Positions 34,718 to 42,521 of a stretch of 64,000 bases of DNA are shown one piece after another. Every line of letters starts with the position of its first letter. The stretch's first letter is position 1. Made by a program: the position numbers and the translations under genes. The notes under the pieces were generated by a model. That model did no database searches and was not told where the DNA came from. It saw only the letters and a program-made list of their open reading frames with translations. This stretch comes from Clostridia bacterium (GTDB lineage: Bacteria; Bacillota; Clostridia; Peptostreptococcales; Anaerovoracaceae). The stretch spans positions 124,001-188,000 of the forward strand of contig CABJAP010000007.1 in the NCBI GenBank assembly GCA_902363595.1. The letters are read 5' to 3'.

Positions 34718-35308
34718 TTATCTGAACATCACGCAGCTGATCGTCGCCACGTACTTGGAATCGCTGTCTTCGTATCCTTTATAGGCTACATCTGAAAAAC
34801 AGCCTACGGATTTAAGCCGTTTAACTAGACCCGGCATCTGGGCTGCCGTGCTGGTACGCGTAACAATGACAAAGGTCCCAGCGCCGGAATCGTAGGTGTG
34901 AGAAATGACTTTTGCTCCGGAAAGGGCACTGTTGATCCTGCCAATTACGGATGTATCCATGTCGGGAAGTCCCTCGACCGTAGAGATAATACCTTCCATA
35001 GAGCCGCTGACTTTTGCCAGATCATCCCGCTTTTGCTGCAGTTCCATAGCCTCATTGTAGCTCTGGGTCGTCTGAGGTGAACTGAGGTATTCTTGAATTT
35101 CCTTGATTTGGTGGTTATGAATGGCATCGCTGATTTTAAAGAACGCGAAAATACCTAGTATGACAACCAACAGGGCGGCCGCCGGAATAATGGCCGTTAC
35201 AAAGAATTTTTTCTTTGCCTCAGCCTCCGGATCGTAATAATACCGCTCGTAAAAATTGATTTCTTTCTTTTTCAGCTTTTTTACATTTGCCGCTTTCGCT
35301 TTCCTCAT
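34718..35308 (-). CDS. pilN: PilN-like inner-membrane protein
   Basis: 196 residues. KEINFYERYYYDPE near the N-terminus is the PilN motif (INLLP-like) that docks into PilM; then a membrane helix (VTAIIPAAALLVVILGIFAFF), a coiled coil and a C-terminal small domain. It is preceded by GGAG and lies between pilM and pilO. In the usual model, PilM-N-O couple the cytoplasmic ATPase to the pilin platform. The INLLP motif is degenerate (INFYE), so the assignment rests on position and layout. Confidence 0.75.
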   Translation of the reverse strand: MRKAKAANVKKLKKKEINFYERYYYDPEAEAKKKFFVTAIIPAAALLVVILGIFAFFKISDAIHNHQIKEIQEYLSSPQTTQSYNEAMELQQKRDDLAKVSGSMEGIISTVEGLPDMDTSVIGRINSALSGAKVISHTYDSGAGTFVIVTRTSTAAQMPGLVKRLKSVGCFSDVAYKGYEDSDSKYVATISCVMFR

Positions 35309-35328
35309 CTCGCTTGTTCTCCGCTTTT

Positions 35329-36210
35329 CTATAATAAAGTTCCGATGGCATATACATATTCATCGACCCTGATTCGCTGCTCGCCTGCATCAATCAGCCC
35401 CGTTTTATCCCTCAGCAGATCGGTGGGCAGGGAAAATCGTTCTGTAATGTTTTTAAATAAGAAGATCTCATCCCGCCTGCATCCGCAGACATAGATTTTT
35501 TTGATTTCCTGGGCATATCCTTCTGTGTGGGAAAACTGCATCAGGTTGGATACCATGCGTTCGATCTCCCCGCTGACAGCCGGCGTGCTCCGCTCGCTGA
35601 ACAGTCTGGTCCAGTTGGAAATACGGAATACGCCGTTCACGTAAATGCTGGCGTAAAGGCTGCTGCCGTCCAGTGTCAGGAAGATAAAACTGTCCTGGCT
35701 GGTTTCCGGCAGAAAGCTGAGCAGCTTGATCTGGCTGTCCAGTCCGGCGCCGATACTTTCCAGTTCAATGCCCAGTTCCTCGAAGATGTTGATATAGGAG
35801 CCGATCATTTCCTTCTGGGCCGCGCAGATCAGTGCCAGGTCGCCATCTTGGTCAACCCGAATAATCCGGTAGTCATACAGCATGTCTTCCCTAATCTCTG
35901 ATTCGGAAAATTCGCCTTTGACCCATTCAAGCAGCTGTCTTTCTGAGATTCGGGGCGCTATGGAAACTTTCGTTAAAATCTGGTCGCCGCCGATGAGCAG
36001 CCGTACCTTTCGGTCCAGCATGTCAGGATGCTCTGTCATCAACTGGCGAAAGGACATGATAAAGAGTTCCTCATTGGTGATAACGCCGTTGAGAACCGCG
36101 CCTTCCGGCAAATCGATCTGAGCATAGGTGTCGATTACTAGAGAGCCGCTCTTTTTCGCACCGCATACCATTTGCATTTTTTCATTTCCAATATAAATCG
36201 CTGTATCCAT
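35329..36210 (-). CDS. pilM: PilM-like actin-fold cytoplasmic protein
   Basis: 293 residues with the actin/FtsA-like layout of PilM: IGNEKMQMVCG as phosphate-1 segment, VRLLIGGDQILTKVSIAPRISERQLLEWVKGEF, and LGIELESIGAGLDSQIKLLSF. The end INVDEYVYAIGTLL-like (RVDEYVYAIGTLL) matches the PilM C-terminal helix. It binds the PilN tail and ring ATPases. It is shorter than typical PilM (about 350) and has a weak phosphate-1 loop, so ATP binding is uncertain. It starts 52 nt after pilC, and GAGG precedes the start. Confidence 0.75.
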   Translation of the reverse strand: MDTAIYIGNEKMQMVCGAKKSGSLVIDTYAQIDLPEGAVLNGVITNEELFIMSFRQLMTEHPDMLDRKVRLLIGGDQILTKVSIAPRISERQLLEWVKGEFSESEIREDMLYDYRIIRVDQDGDLALICAAQKEMIGSYINIFEELGIELESIGAGLDSQIKLLSFLPETSQDSFIFLTLDGSSLYASIYVNGVFRISNWTRLFSERSTPAVSGEIERMVSNLMQFSHTEGYAQEIKKIYVCGCRRDEIFLFKNITERFSLPTDLLRDKTGLIDAGEQRIRVDEYVYAIGTLL

Positions 36211-36262
36211 GTTCTACCTCATTTCCAGGGGTTGTATTTTGAAGTCTGGGATTGCCTTGCTC

Positions 36263-37462
36263 TTAAGCTCCCGATCCGATGGCATTGTATAAGGTGGGCA
36301 GCGGCAGCATGACCGAGATCATGACCGAGCCGATTACTATGGCCATTATGATAATCATCACCGGTTCCATCAAGGTGGTCATCCTCTGAAGGGCAATTTC
36401 TGCATCGTAATCAAAGGTGTCGGCAATGGATTCCAGCATGGAGTCCAGACGCCCAGTTTCTTCACCGATGAGGATGCTGGCCGGCAGCTTATTGTCAATT
36501 CCTTGTATTTTTCCGATAGAATCGGATAGGGACTGGCCTTCCCTCACATCGTTGATTAACTGGTCAAACTGACCCGCTATGTAGGTGTTGCCAATCGTAT
36601 CCCTGGTGTTTTCCAGGGCGTTGATCATGGAAATACCGCTGGAATAGGATGAGCTGAGGGTTCTGGCAAAACGGGAGGTATAGATGGTCCTCAGGAGCTT
36701 TCCCACGATGGGAATTCCCAGCTTCTTTTTATCCAGCACCGCTTTGACCCTGGGCCGCGCTACAACTCCGCGAATGACCAGAATCAAAATCAGCACTACG
36801 ATCAATATGACCAGCCAGTGTTTTTGAATTCCCATGCTCAGTCCCAGCATGAACTGGGTAATGCCCGGTAAAGCCGCATCCATGTCCTGGTACATTTCGA
36901 AGAATTTCGGCAGTACGGCCAGAAAAACTACCAACAGAACAACCAGCGTTACCGACATCAATATGATGGGGTATACGGCCGCAGATACGGCTTTCTGGTT
37001 GATTTTATGCATTTTTTCGAAGTGGTCTGCCATCTTCTTGGAGGTGACATCCATGCCGCCTGTGCTTTCGCTGGCTTTATACATGTTGATCAGAAGATCA
37101 GGAAACACGTTTCCCTGCTCGGCCATGGCTTCCGACAGCATCATGCCCTTTTGCAAGTCCCGGTACAAGTCTGTATAGACTTTTTTGATCTGCGGCTTGA
37201 CGTCGCGCTGCGCCATGATGCTGATGGCCCGGATAAGAGGAACACCGGAGCTGATCATCATTCCCAGCTCTCTGCAGAATTCCGCCAGTTGTTTTGCTTT
37301 CATCTTTTTGGCGTTCTGCTTGTCTTTTGCCTCCTGGCAGGAAATCAGGAAAATCCCCTGTTCTCTCAAGTCGGCTCTGAGGGCCGCCGGGTCCGCCGCC
37401 TGCGCGGTGCCTTTTACTGCTTTTCCATTTTGTCTTGCTGCTTTAAATTGATATGCAGGCAC
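36263..37462 (-). CDS. pilC: Pilus platform protein PilC
   Basis: 399 residues, the full PilC/GspF length, with two GspF domains. Markers are YQFKAARQNGKAVKGTAQA at the start, FCRELGMMISSGVPLIRAI, ASESTGGMD, and in the second domain FARTLSSSYSSGISMINALE and ILIGEETGRLDSML. Three membrane segments are seen (about 170-190, 215-235 and 370-390). It is the membrane rotor onto which PilB and PilT act. Translation starts at a GTG with GAGGAG upstream. A 314-nt gap with repeat element T1 separates it from pilD. Confidence 0.92.
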   Translation of the reverse strand: MPAYQFKAARQNGKAVKGTAQAADPAALRADLREQGIFLISCQEAKDKQNAKKMKAKQLAEFCRELGMMISSGVPLIRAISIMAQRDVKPQIKKVYTDLYRDLQKGMMLSEAMAEQGNVFPDLLINMYKASESTGGMDVTSKKMADHFEKMHKINQKAVSAAVYPIILMSVTLVVLLVVFLAVLPKFFEMYQDMDAALPGITQFMLGLSMGIQKHWLVILIVVLILILVIRGVVARPRVKAVLDKKKLGIPIVGKLLRTIYTSRFARTLSSSYSSGISMINALENTRDTIGNTYIAGQFDQLINDVREGQSLSDSIGKIQGIDNKLPASILIGEETGRLDSMLESIADTFDYDAEIALQRMTTLMEPVMIIIMAIVIGSVMISVMLPLPTLYNAIGSGA

Positions 37463-37533
37463 AGTCTTTCTCCTCTCGTGCTAGTGTACTGACCGGTTTG
37501 TACAGGCCGGCCCGGCCTGGCTGAATCTATTTC

Positions 37534-37703
37534 TTACACGAATTTTATGATTTTTAATCAAATTCGTGTAATTTTTAAGGCTGGCGGGGCCGGATTTTGC
37601 AAAATTCGTTCAATATGCCAAAATTCGCAGATTTTGGGCCCGCGAACCCACAAAATTTACACGAATTATGCCAGTTATTGCCCGTTTTCATTATGGTAAA
37701 CCA
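37534..37703 (+). repeat. Three-arm covarying intergenic element, copy T1
   Basis: Arm 1 TTACACGAATTT (37534-37545), arm 2 AAATTCGTGTAA (37560-37571) complementary to it, arm 3 TTACACGAATT (37657-37667) also complementary to arm 2, and a terminal block CATTATGGTAAACCA (37689-37703). A second copy with the same order and length is at 55590-55761. It lies between pilC and pilD on the strand opposite to the operon. No coding content. Confidence 0.75.
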
Positions 37704-37776
37704 CTCCCTCAGCGATCCTGCGTGCTCTGCGATGATGCAATGGTGCGGTCAGCAGGCAGTCCGTTCCGGCCGGGCA

Positions 37777-38556
37777 CTACGCCAGGTTAAATATGCTCAA
37801 ATAGCTGTCGATCAGGATGGTTCCCGCAAATAATGCCATGATAATTCCAAGGCTTAAAAAAGGGCCGAATGCGAAATGGTCCTTTTTTCCTTTTTTCTTT
37901 GCGATCAGCAGATAGGCGCCGTAGATGCCTCCTGTGATCAGGGCGATCAGCGCCGCCGCCAGCATTTGCTGCCATCCCAGCATCAGGCCGCAGGCCGCGC
38001 AGAGTTTGATGTCGCCGCCGCCGAAGCTGTCTTTGATGATCAGGTTCATTAGCACCATGGGAAGCGAAATCTCCGCCATTCCAATCAGCGCAGACAGCCA
38101 TGTGATGTTCCGAAACCAAATCAGGCTGACCAGGGCCAGAAGCAGCAGGGCCAGCACCAGTCCGTTGGGAATTTCCATGGTGTCGATGTCGATGAAGGCA
38201 ATTACCAAAAGGATGCAGGAACAAGCAAAAACCACTGCCGCTTGCCAGGTAAGTCCGAAGCGGCAGACGCTGCACAGCGCCAGCGCTCCGCCCAGCAGTT
38301 CGATGAGTGGGTAGCGAAAGGATATTTTGTTCCCGCAGTAACGGCATTTTCCTCTGAGAAAAAGGAAGCTGACTACAGGTACCAGATCGATGGCTTTCAG
38401 CTCATGTCCGCAGGCCGGGCAAAAGGATCGGCCTTTGGCGAAATTCAGCTTTTCCGGTATGCGGTATATGAGGACATTGAGGAAGCTTCCGATGCAGATT
38501 CCCGCGATCAGAACGAATCCGTATATGACTGCGTATGCGATGTAAAGTTGCGCCAT
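37777..38556 (-). CDS. pilD: Prepilin peptidase/N-methyltransferase
   Basis: 259 residues with about seven membrane segments. The N-terminal methylase domain carries CPACGHELKAIDLVPVVSFLFLRGKCRYCG (two CxxC pairs); the peptidase aspartates are in DIDTMEIPNG and GGGDIKL. It cuts class III prepilin signals after Gly and methylates the new N-terminus, serving all six prepilins encoded here. The start at 38556 has AAAGAGGG upstream; the frame continues upstream without a ribosome site. It sits between the pilin genes and pilC. Confidence 0.92.
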   Translation of the reverse strand: MAQLYIAYAVIYGFVLIAGICIGSFLNVLIYRIPEKLNFAKGRSFCPACGHELKAIDLVPVVSFLFLRGKCRYCGNKISFRYPLIELLGGALALCSVCRFGLTWQAAVVFACSCILLVIAFIDIDTMEIPNGLVLALLLLALVSLIWFRNITWLSALIGMAEISLPMVLMNLIIKDSFGGGDIKLCAACGLMLGWQQMLAAALIALITGGIYGAYLLIAKKKGKKDHFAFGPFLSLGIIMALFAGTILIDSYLSIFNLA

Positions 38557-38671
38557 GTAACCCTCTTTTCCATTCGTTTTAAATTTGGTCGTTTTGCTTT
38601 TTTGCTGCCTGTTCTGAAAGTGCAGGTACATCGTGTTCGTTCGACAAAAACTGCGTTCTTCTTATTTTATC

Positions 38672-39148
38672 CTAATTTGGCGTTACGGTAAACCCTGCTT
38701 CGTAAGTATTTTGACCCGATCCGCCTGCCTGGGCATGGTAAGTTATGGTGACATCTTCTGTTTTGTAGGTGAAGTTGTCAACTTTATAATCTTTCAGCAT
38801 GATTACACCTACCATATCGCGTTTATCCGAGAGCTCCGCCAATTCCAGAATCTCGGTCTTGATTGGCCTCAAGTATTGTCGATCGTCATCAATTATAAAA
38901 GTACTGCCTTTTATCATAGAACTGGGGTCGCCAGCAGCTTCCGAGGCGATGGTCTGAGTAGCAATCAAAATATTCCTGGCTTCCGCAATAGCCGTCTTTT
39001 CATTGGCTTTCTTAATCCATCCGATCATTGTTGGTACTAGAATTGCTGCCAAAATCGCCAAGATTACCAGCACGACAATAACTTCGACTAATGTGAATCC
39101 TTTTGCTTTGTTGTTCCATTTTCTGTTTTTCATGATTTTTCCGTTCAT
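38672..39148 (-). CDS. Type IV major-type pilin (GspG/PilA-like), copy 1
   Basis: 158 residues, with a prepilin leader ending KWNNKAKG then FTLVEVIVVLVILAILAAILVPTMIGWIKKANEKTAIAEA, a perfect N-terminal pilin helix with Glu5. The C-terminal domain is short and has few Cys. The start is unclear: ATG 39148 and ATG 39133 are both possible and neither has a strong ribosome site. The gene is separated from the second pilin by a strong terminator and has a leader with two stable hairpins (39173-39215). It begins the long pil transcript, so it may be at lower level than copy 2. Confidence 0.85.
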   Translation of the reverse strand: MNGKIMKNRKWNNKAKGFTLVEVIVVLVILAILAAILVPTMIGWIKKANEKTAIAEARNILIATQTIASEAAGDPSSMIKGSTFIIDDDRQYLRPIKTEILELAELSDKRDMVGVIMLKDYKVDNFTYKTEDVTITYHAQAGGSGQNTYEAGFTVTPN

Positions 39149-39172
39149 ATTATGAGGCTCTATGCTATTTGC

Positions 39173-39215
39173 CTGCCAGCATTCGGCTGGCAGGGTCCCT
39201 TTGGGAAGGGGGACC
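39173..39215 (-). promoter_or_regulatory. Double hairpin in the leader of pilin copy 1
   Basis: CTGCCAGC/GCTGGCAG (39173-39193) and GGTCCC/GGGACC (39194-39215) are adjacent stems on the same strand. They lie 25-67 nt upstream of a start codon that lacks a clear Shine-Dalgarno. They may stabilise the mRNA or control translation. Confidence 0.45.
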
Positions 39216-39628
39216 GTCCAGCTAACCCCTTCCTGAAGAATGCGCATATTTGTTATAAACATTGAAAATTTATTGTTTTTTGTATCTTTTACCAATCGTT
39301 TCAGCCCCTGACTAGAGCAAATTCAGGCCAAATTCGTCCTCTGCGGAAGTTTTCTGACTTTTAATGCCTGAGCGTCTTGAAATTTGATACAAAAACCAGA
39401 TATTTTTTCACTTTTTGTATCGCCCTGGTAGATATGGAATTCCCCTTAAAGGCAGGTTTCTGCCTTCCGGCAGAAACCCACCACATTACTTCCAATCCGG
39501 CCCCTTCCCCAATGGGGCCTTCCTCATTCCCTCTACATGCAGAAAAGGCTGCCGCCTGGCGATCTTCATCGCTGGTTGCGGCAGCCTTTGGCTTTTACTG
39601 ACTTAAACCTTTATTTTCAAAATACGAC
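39216..39628. other. Intergenic between the two pilin genes
   Basis: Holds a weak minus-strand promoter candidate (TTGGTA, 17 nt, TAAATT near 39260-39300), the perfect hairpin GGTTTCTGCC/GGCAGAAACC (39455-39478) and the pilin terminator at 39544-39589. No gene. Confidence 0.5.
39544..39589 (-). terminator. Terminator between pilin copy 2 and pilin copy 1
   Basis: Arms AAAGGCTGCCGC (39544-39555) and GCGGCAGCCTTT (39578-39589), followed on the minus strand by TTC. Twelve perfect pairs. It likely causes partial termination so that pilin 2 is made in excess over the rest. Confidence 0.7.
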
Positions 39629-40063
39629 TTAATTATCTGTTATGACGAATTTTTTATCCCCTTTTTCATCTCCATTGTATGTAACTTTATATTTATTTGT
39701 TGAATCGATATAAGTAAAACTTTTTACTTTTCCCTTAGCATCAGTTACGATATTCGTTGCCAACGTCCCTTCAACTTCCGACAACGCCATAATTTCTTTT
39801 CCTGCAGCCTCTTCCGACGTTATTGCACCACCTGACAGTGTATTTGAATTCTCAGATACAATAGTCTGCGCCGCCAGTTCAACGCTTCTTGCCTCAACAA
39901 TAGCCGTTTTCTTATTGGCCTTATTAATCCATCCAATCATGGTCGGTATCAAAATCGCCGCCAAGATCGCCAGGATAACCAGCACTACAATAACCTCGAC
40001 CAAGGTAAAACCTTTTTTATTCTTCTTCAGGTCATTTCTTTTCTTATTTACTAATTCAAACAT
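39629..40063 (-). CDS. Type IV major pilin (GspG/PilA-like), copy 2
   Basis: 144 residues. The leader MFELVNKKRNDLKKNKKG is cut before FTLVEVIVVLVILAILAAILIPTMIGWINKANKKTAIVEA. The helix is nearly the same as in copy 1; the C-terminal domains differ. The start at 40063 is preceded by GGAGAGGGGAG. It has a consensus promoter and a strong terminator of its own, which makes it the best candidate for the main filament subunit. It is the first gene of the pilus locus. Confidence 0.9.
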   Translation of the reverse strand: MFELVNKKRNDLKKNKKGFTLVEVIVVLVILAILAAILIPTMIGWINKANKKTAIVEARSVELAAQTIVSENSNTLSGGAITSEEAAGKEIMALSEVEGTLATNIVTDAKGKVKSFTYIDSTNKYKVTYNGDEKGDKKFVITDN

Positions 40064-40121
40064 TTTGGAATTCTCCCCTCTCCGCTCACTAATAATAATG
40101 TATTCCGTTTGGTTACAAGTC

Positions 40122-40150
40122 ATTATAACTCCGCATCATTTAATTTACAA
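40122..40150 (-). promoter_or_regulatory. Promoter of the pilus locus
   Basis: On the minus strand TTGTAA (40145-40150), a 17-nt spacer and TATAAT (40122-40127). Confidence 0.75.
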
Positions 40151-40230
40151 CACTCTTCGACACTTTTTTCATAGGGCTGGCGGTTGGAAGCTCGTTATTA
40201 GCCAAAAGTTACACGCATCTCTCGCACAGC

Positions 40231-40268
40231 TGTAACGGTTGAGCAGCTATACCTGTCCAACTGTTACA
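40231..40268. promoter_or_regulatory. Operator-like inverted repeat upstream of the pilus promoter
   Basis: TGTAACGGTTG (40231-40241) and CAACTGTTACA (40258-40268) are perfect complements except for the unpaired central base of each arm. They lie about 85 bp upstream of the -35 box, suitable for an activator or repressor dimer. Confidence 0.45.
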
Positions 40269-40306
40269 TATTTAAGTCTATTCATTACATTATAACGTTG
40301 AACCAC

Positions 40307-40346
40307 AAAAAAAGGTTACATGGAACTAAATGTTACCATGCAACCC
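40307..40346 (-). terminator. Terminator of the thioesterase gene
   Basis: GGTTGCATGG and CCATGTAACC arms (40314-40346) followed on the minus strand by seven T (40307-40313). Confidence 0.85.
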
Positions 40347-40380
40347 GTTTTCCGTAAAAACTGCCCTTTTTCTAAATCAC

Positions 40381-40803
40381 CTACTTCACCTTTAGCGCCC
40401 GCTCCCTCAAAGCCGCCTCTTCCTCATTTTCCGGCTCATCCAAAACAATGCCATGGAGCCGTTTTTTCTTAGTATCCGGTTCTACACACACAAAGGTCAC
40501 GAACCCTTCTACATTCTGTCCTGAGTCGATCTCGCACAACGCCTTCACATGAACCATCAGGCTTGTGTTTCCAGTCTTTACGATCCGACTGTGGATGGTG
40601 AGGATATCCCCCTTTTGAACCGGCTTTTTAAAGGTAAACCCATGTACATTGACGCACAGAACATCCTGCGGCCGGCCGTGAGTGGCCGCTGCTGCGATAA
40701 AGGCCGCTTCAACCAGCCATTCCGCCGTCCTCCCAGCAAACAGCGTACCGTGGTGGTTCAGGTCCTCTGACTTTATTAAATGCGATATTTTATACTCTTT
40801 CAT
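40381..40803 (-). CDS. Acyl-CoA thioesterase, hotdog fold (YciA/BFIT-like)
   Basis: 140 residues: LNHHGTLFAGRTAEWLVEAAFIAAA is the hotdog central helix with the active-site region (HHGTLFAG), and VHGFTFKKPVQKGDILTIHSRIVKTGNTSLMVHVKA is the following strand set. It hydrolyses acyl-CoA; chain-length preference is unknown. The FVTFVCVEPDTKKK segment is characteristic of the acyl-CoA hydrolase (COG1607) group. AGGAGGG precedes the start. It is monocistronic, with a -10-like TATAAT at 40838-40843 (minus strand) and its own terminator. Confidence 0.85.
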   Translation of the reverse strand: MKEYKISHLIKSEDLNHHGTLFAGRTAEWLVEAAFIAAAATHGRPQDVLCVNVHGFTFKKPVQKGDILTIHSRIVKTGNTSLMVHVKALCEIDSGQNVEGFVTFVCVEPDTKKKRLHGIVLDEPENEEEAALRERALKVK

Positions 40804-40843
40804 AATATTACCCTCCTGAAAATTTTCGTGTTACCTCATTATA

Positions 40844-41260
40844 ATCAATTGCGGTCAAAAAGAAAGTACATATATATAGGTATACAATATATTTATTCCA
40901 TCCGGCCACTTTGTCAGCAAATGGTTTTTCCGGGCCTGCTTTCATATTCGGAAACGTTATTCGCGCTTTGCGCTCACTTTCACAAGGCAACCTTTTTTAA
41001 AGCCTAGGAAATGCTACGCATTCGATATCTCCCAGACTATAATAAAGTCGGTTTCGCCGATTCTTAGAAGAAGTAGGCTTCATTGATAATCCGGAAATAT
41101 CGCTGCCTATTTCCTACGTATTAAAAAAAGCAACCAGCTTCGGCGGCTTTGCCGTGCTGCTTGCTTAAAAGTGGGTACTTTTAAACTTTGTATTTTACTT
41201 CCTCATCGAAGAATCTTGGTCTGCCCAAATGATGCCGGTCCCACCCGGCGGCAGATTTGA
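40844..41260. repeat. Intergenic repeat cluster including dispersed hairpin copy F
   Basis: AAGGCAACCTTTTTTAAAG, then GGAAATGCTACGCATTCGATAT (about 41008-41029), is homologous to the element at 15861-15930. A second inverted piece, CGGAAATATCG...TATTTCC, is at 41093-41117, and a GGCGGCTTTGCCG hairpin at 41142-41154. No gene: open frames lack starts. It probably consists of decayed copies of repeat elements. Confidence 0.6.
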
Positions 41261-42235
41261 TCAGCCTTTTAACCAGGCTTCGACCGTTTCCAGAGATAGC
41301 TTTGCCATCCTGGCGATTTGCTGTCTTTCCATGCCGCTGGCAGCCAGATTCCGCACCAGCTCTTTCTGACCTTCTTCCTTTCCCTGTGAAGTCCCTTGCA
41401 AGATTCCCTGTGATATTCCTTGTGATATTCCTTCTGAGATCCCTTGCGAGATTCCCTGGGCAAGTCCTTCCTTCTGTCCATCCTCAAACGCCTGAGCCAG
41501 GCCTTTCTTTAACTGTACTTCACGGCAGTGCTGCTGTAAGCGGAATTTGTCCCTCGCAATCGCCTGCTCACGGACGATCTCGTCGGCCGTGGCCTTTCGC
41601 AATAGTTTTTCCGTCATGGCAATCTCCTTTCCTCCCTGACTTCGCAGATCCTCCAGATACTCCCGGCAAGCCGCATCTCCTGCGCAGCGCAGGTATTCCA
41701 GATAACGCTCCAGCTTCGTCAGCTCGCCCGCCGTTTTCTTCCGGCCTGGGTTGACTTTGGGCAGCTCCAAATAATGCAGTTCCACCAGCTCCGTCAACAC
41801 AAAGTTCTCCCGCTCTTCTTTGAAAAGAAACTTGCTGGCATACTGGTCCGTCTGCGGAAACAGGCAAAAATCCACGATAAAGATACTGATGGTTTTCTTT
41901 ATCTTAACATACTCCTCGCCCGATTCCAATGCCTGGGTGATCATTCCGCCATGATAATAGATGTTACGGTGAATAAAGTCCGCATCGTAGAGAAGATGAA
42001 TTTCCAGATCCAGGAGTTCACCCTGCTCCGTTTCTGCTTTAATGTCCAGGATGGATTCTTTTTGCGTTTCGTTTTCCCGAACATTGAAAGGATTCTTGTA
42101 GACGATCGCCGTAATGGGATTGTCTTTCCGGTCCAGAATGAGATTAAGCACGGCGATCAGCGCCTGTTTGCATTCCTCATCTTCCCGGCCATAGACGGCT
42201 TTAAACAGAAGATCGTTTTTTAAATTGAGTGCGAT
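41261..42235 (-). CDS. Rpn family recombination-promoting nuclease/putative transposase
   Basis: 324 residues if started at the ATC at 42235. The PD-(D/E)XK core is seen as KNDLLFKAVYG, ESILDIKAETEQGELLDLEIHL (the D...ExK-like active site) and YYHGGMITQALESGEEY. The tail has 4-residue repeats (GISQ, GISE, GILQ, GTSQ) from a degenerate 12-bp repeat at 41382-41465, and ends with a small helical domain. No ATG, GTG or TTG lies near the strong GGGGG ribosome site; the TTG frame start at 42298 is inside the promoter. Initiation at ATC, or loss of an original ATG, is possible. It is a single gene with its own promoter. Confidence 0.7.
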   Translation of the reverse strand: MALNLKNDLLFKAVYGREDEECKQALIAVLNLILDRKDNPITAIVYKNPFNVRENETQKESILDIKAETEQGELLDLEIHLLYDADFIHRNIYYHGGMITQALESGEEYVKIKKTISIFIVDFCLFPQTDQYASKFLFKEERENFVLTELVELHYLELPKVNPGRKKTAGELTKLERYLEYLRCAGDAACREYLEDLRSQGGKEIAMTEKLLRKATADEIVREQAIARDKFRLQQHCREVQLKKGLAQAFEDGQKEGLAQGISQGISEGISQGISQGILQGTSQGKEEGQKELVRNLAASGMERQQIARMAKLSLETVEAWLKG

Positions 42236-42269
42236 ATGTAAGTCCCCCTTTCTGAATTGGTATATTTTT

Positions 42270-42298
42270 ACTTTAACATAATTTCCATATTTTGTCAA
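42270..42298 (-). promoter_or_regulatory. Promoter of the rpn gene
   Basis: On the minus strand TTGACA (42293-42298), a 17-nt spacer and TAAAGT (42270-42275). It rules out the apparent TTG start at 42298. Confidence 0.65.
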
Positions 42299-42448
42299 TT
42301 AATAAATGTAATATACTACCATTTTTGTCGCAAACAAAGCGCCGATATGTCCCTGCCTGTGACCAGGTCCTGGGGAATGAAGGTTTTATGGAAAAGGCTT
42401 TGGATGTAGCAACTGATATTTCCTGTATTATAAAAAGAAGCCTCTGCA

Positions 42449-42477
42449 TTGACTTTTGCACACATATTCATTATAGT
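42449..42477 (+). promoter_or_regulatory. Promoter of feoA-feoB-phzF
   Basis: TTGACT (42449-42454), a 17-nt spacer and TATAGT (42472-42477). I could not identify a Fur, DtxR or IdeR box with certainty; the A/T-rich TTAGCATAAATT that follows is only suggestive. Confidence 0.7.
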
Positions 42478-42521
42478 GTTAGCATAAATTTACTACAAAC
42501 GAGTAAAGGAATAAAACACAC

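Noticed and set aside
42298..42298. TTG start of the Rpn gene
   Set aside because: It is the first base triplet of a TTGACA promoter box with a good -10 site 17 nt downstream.
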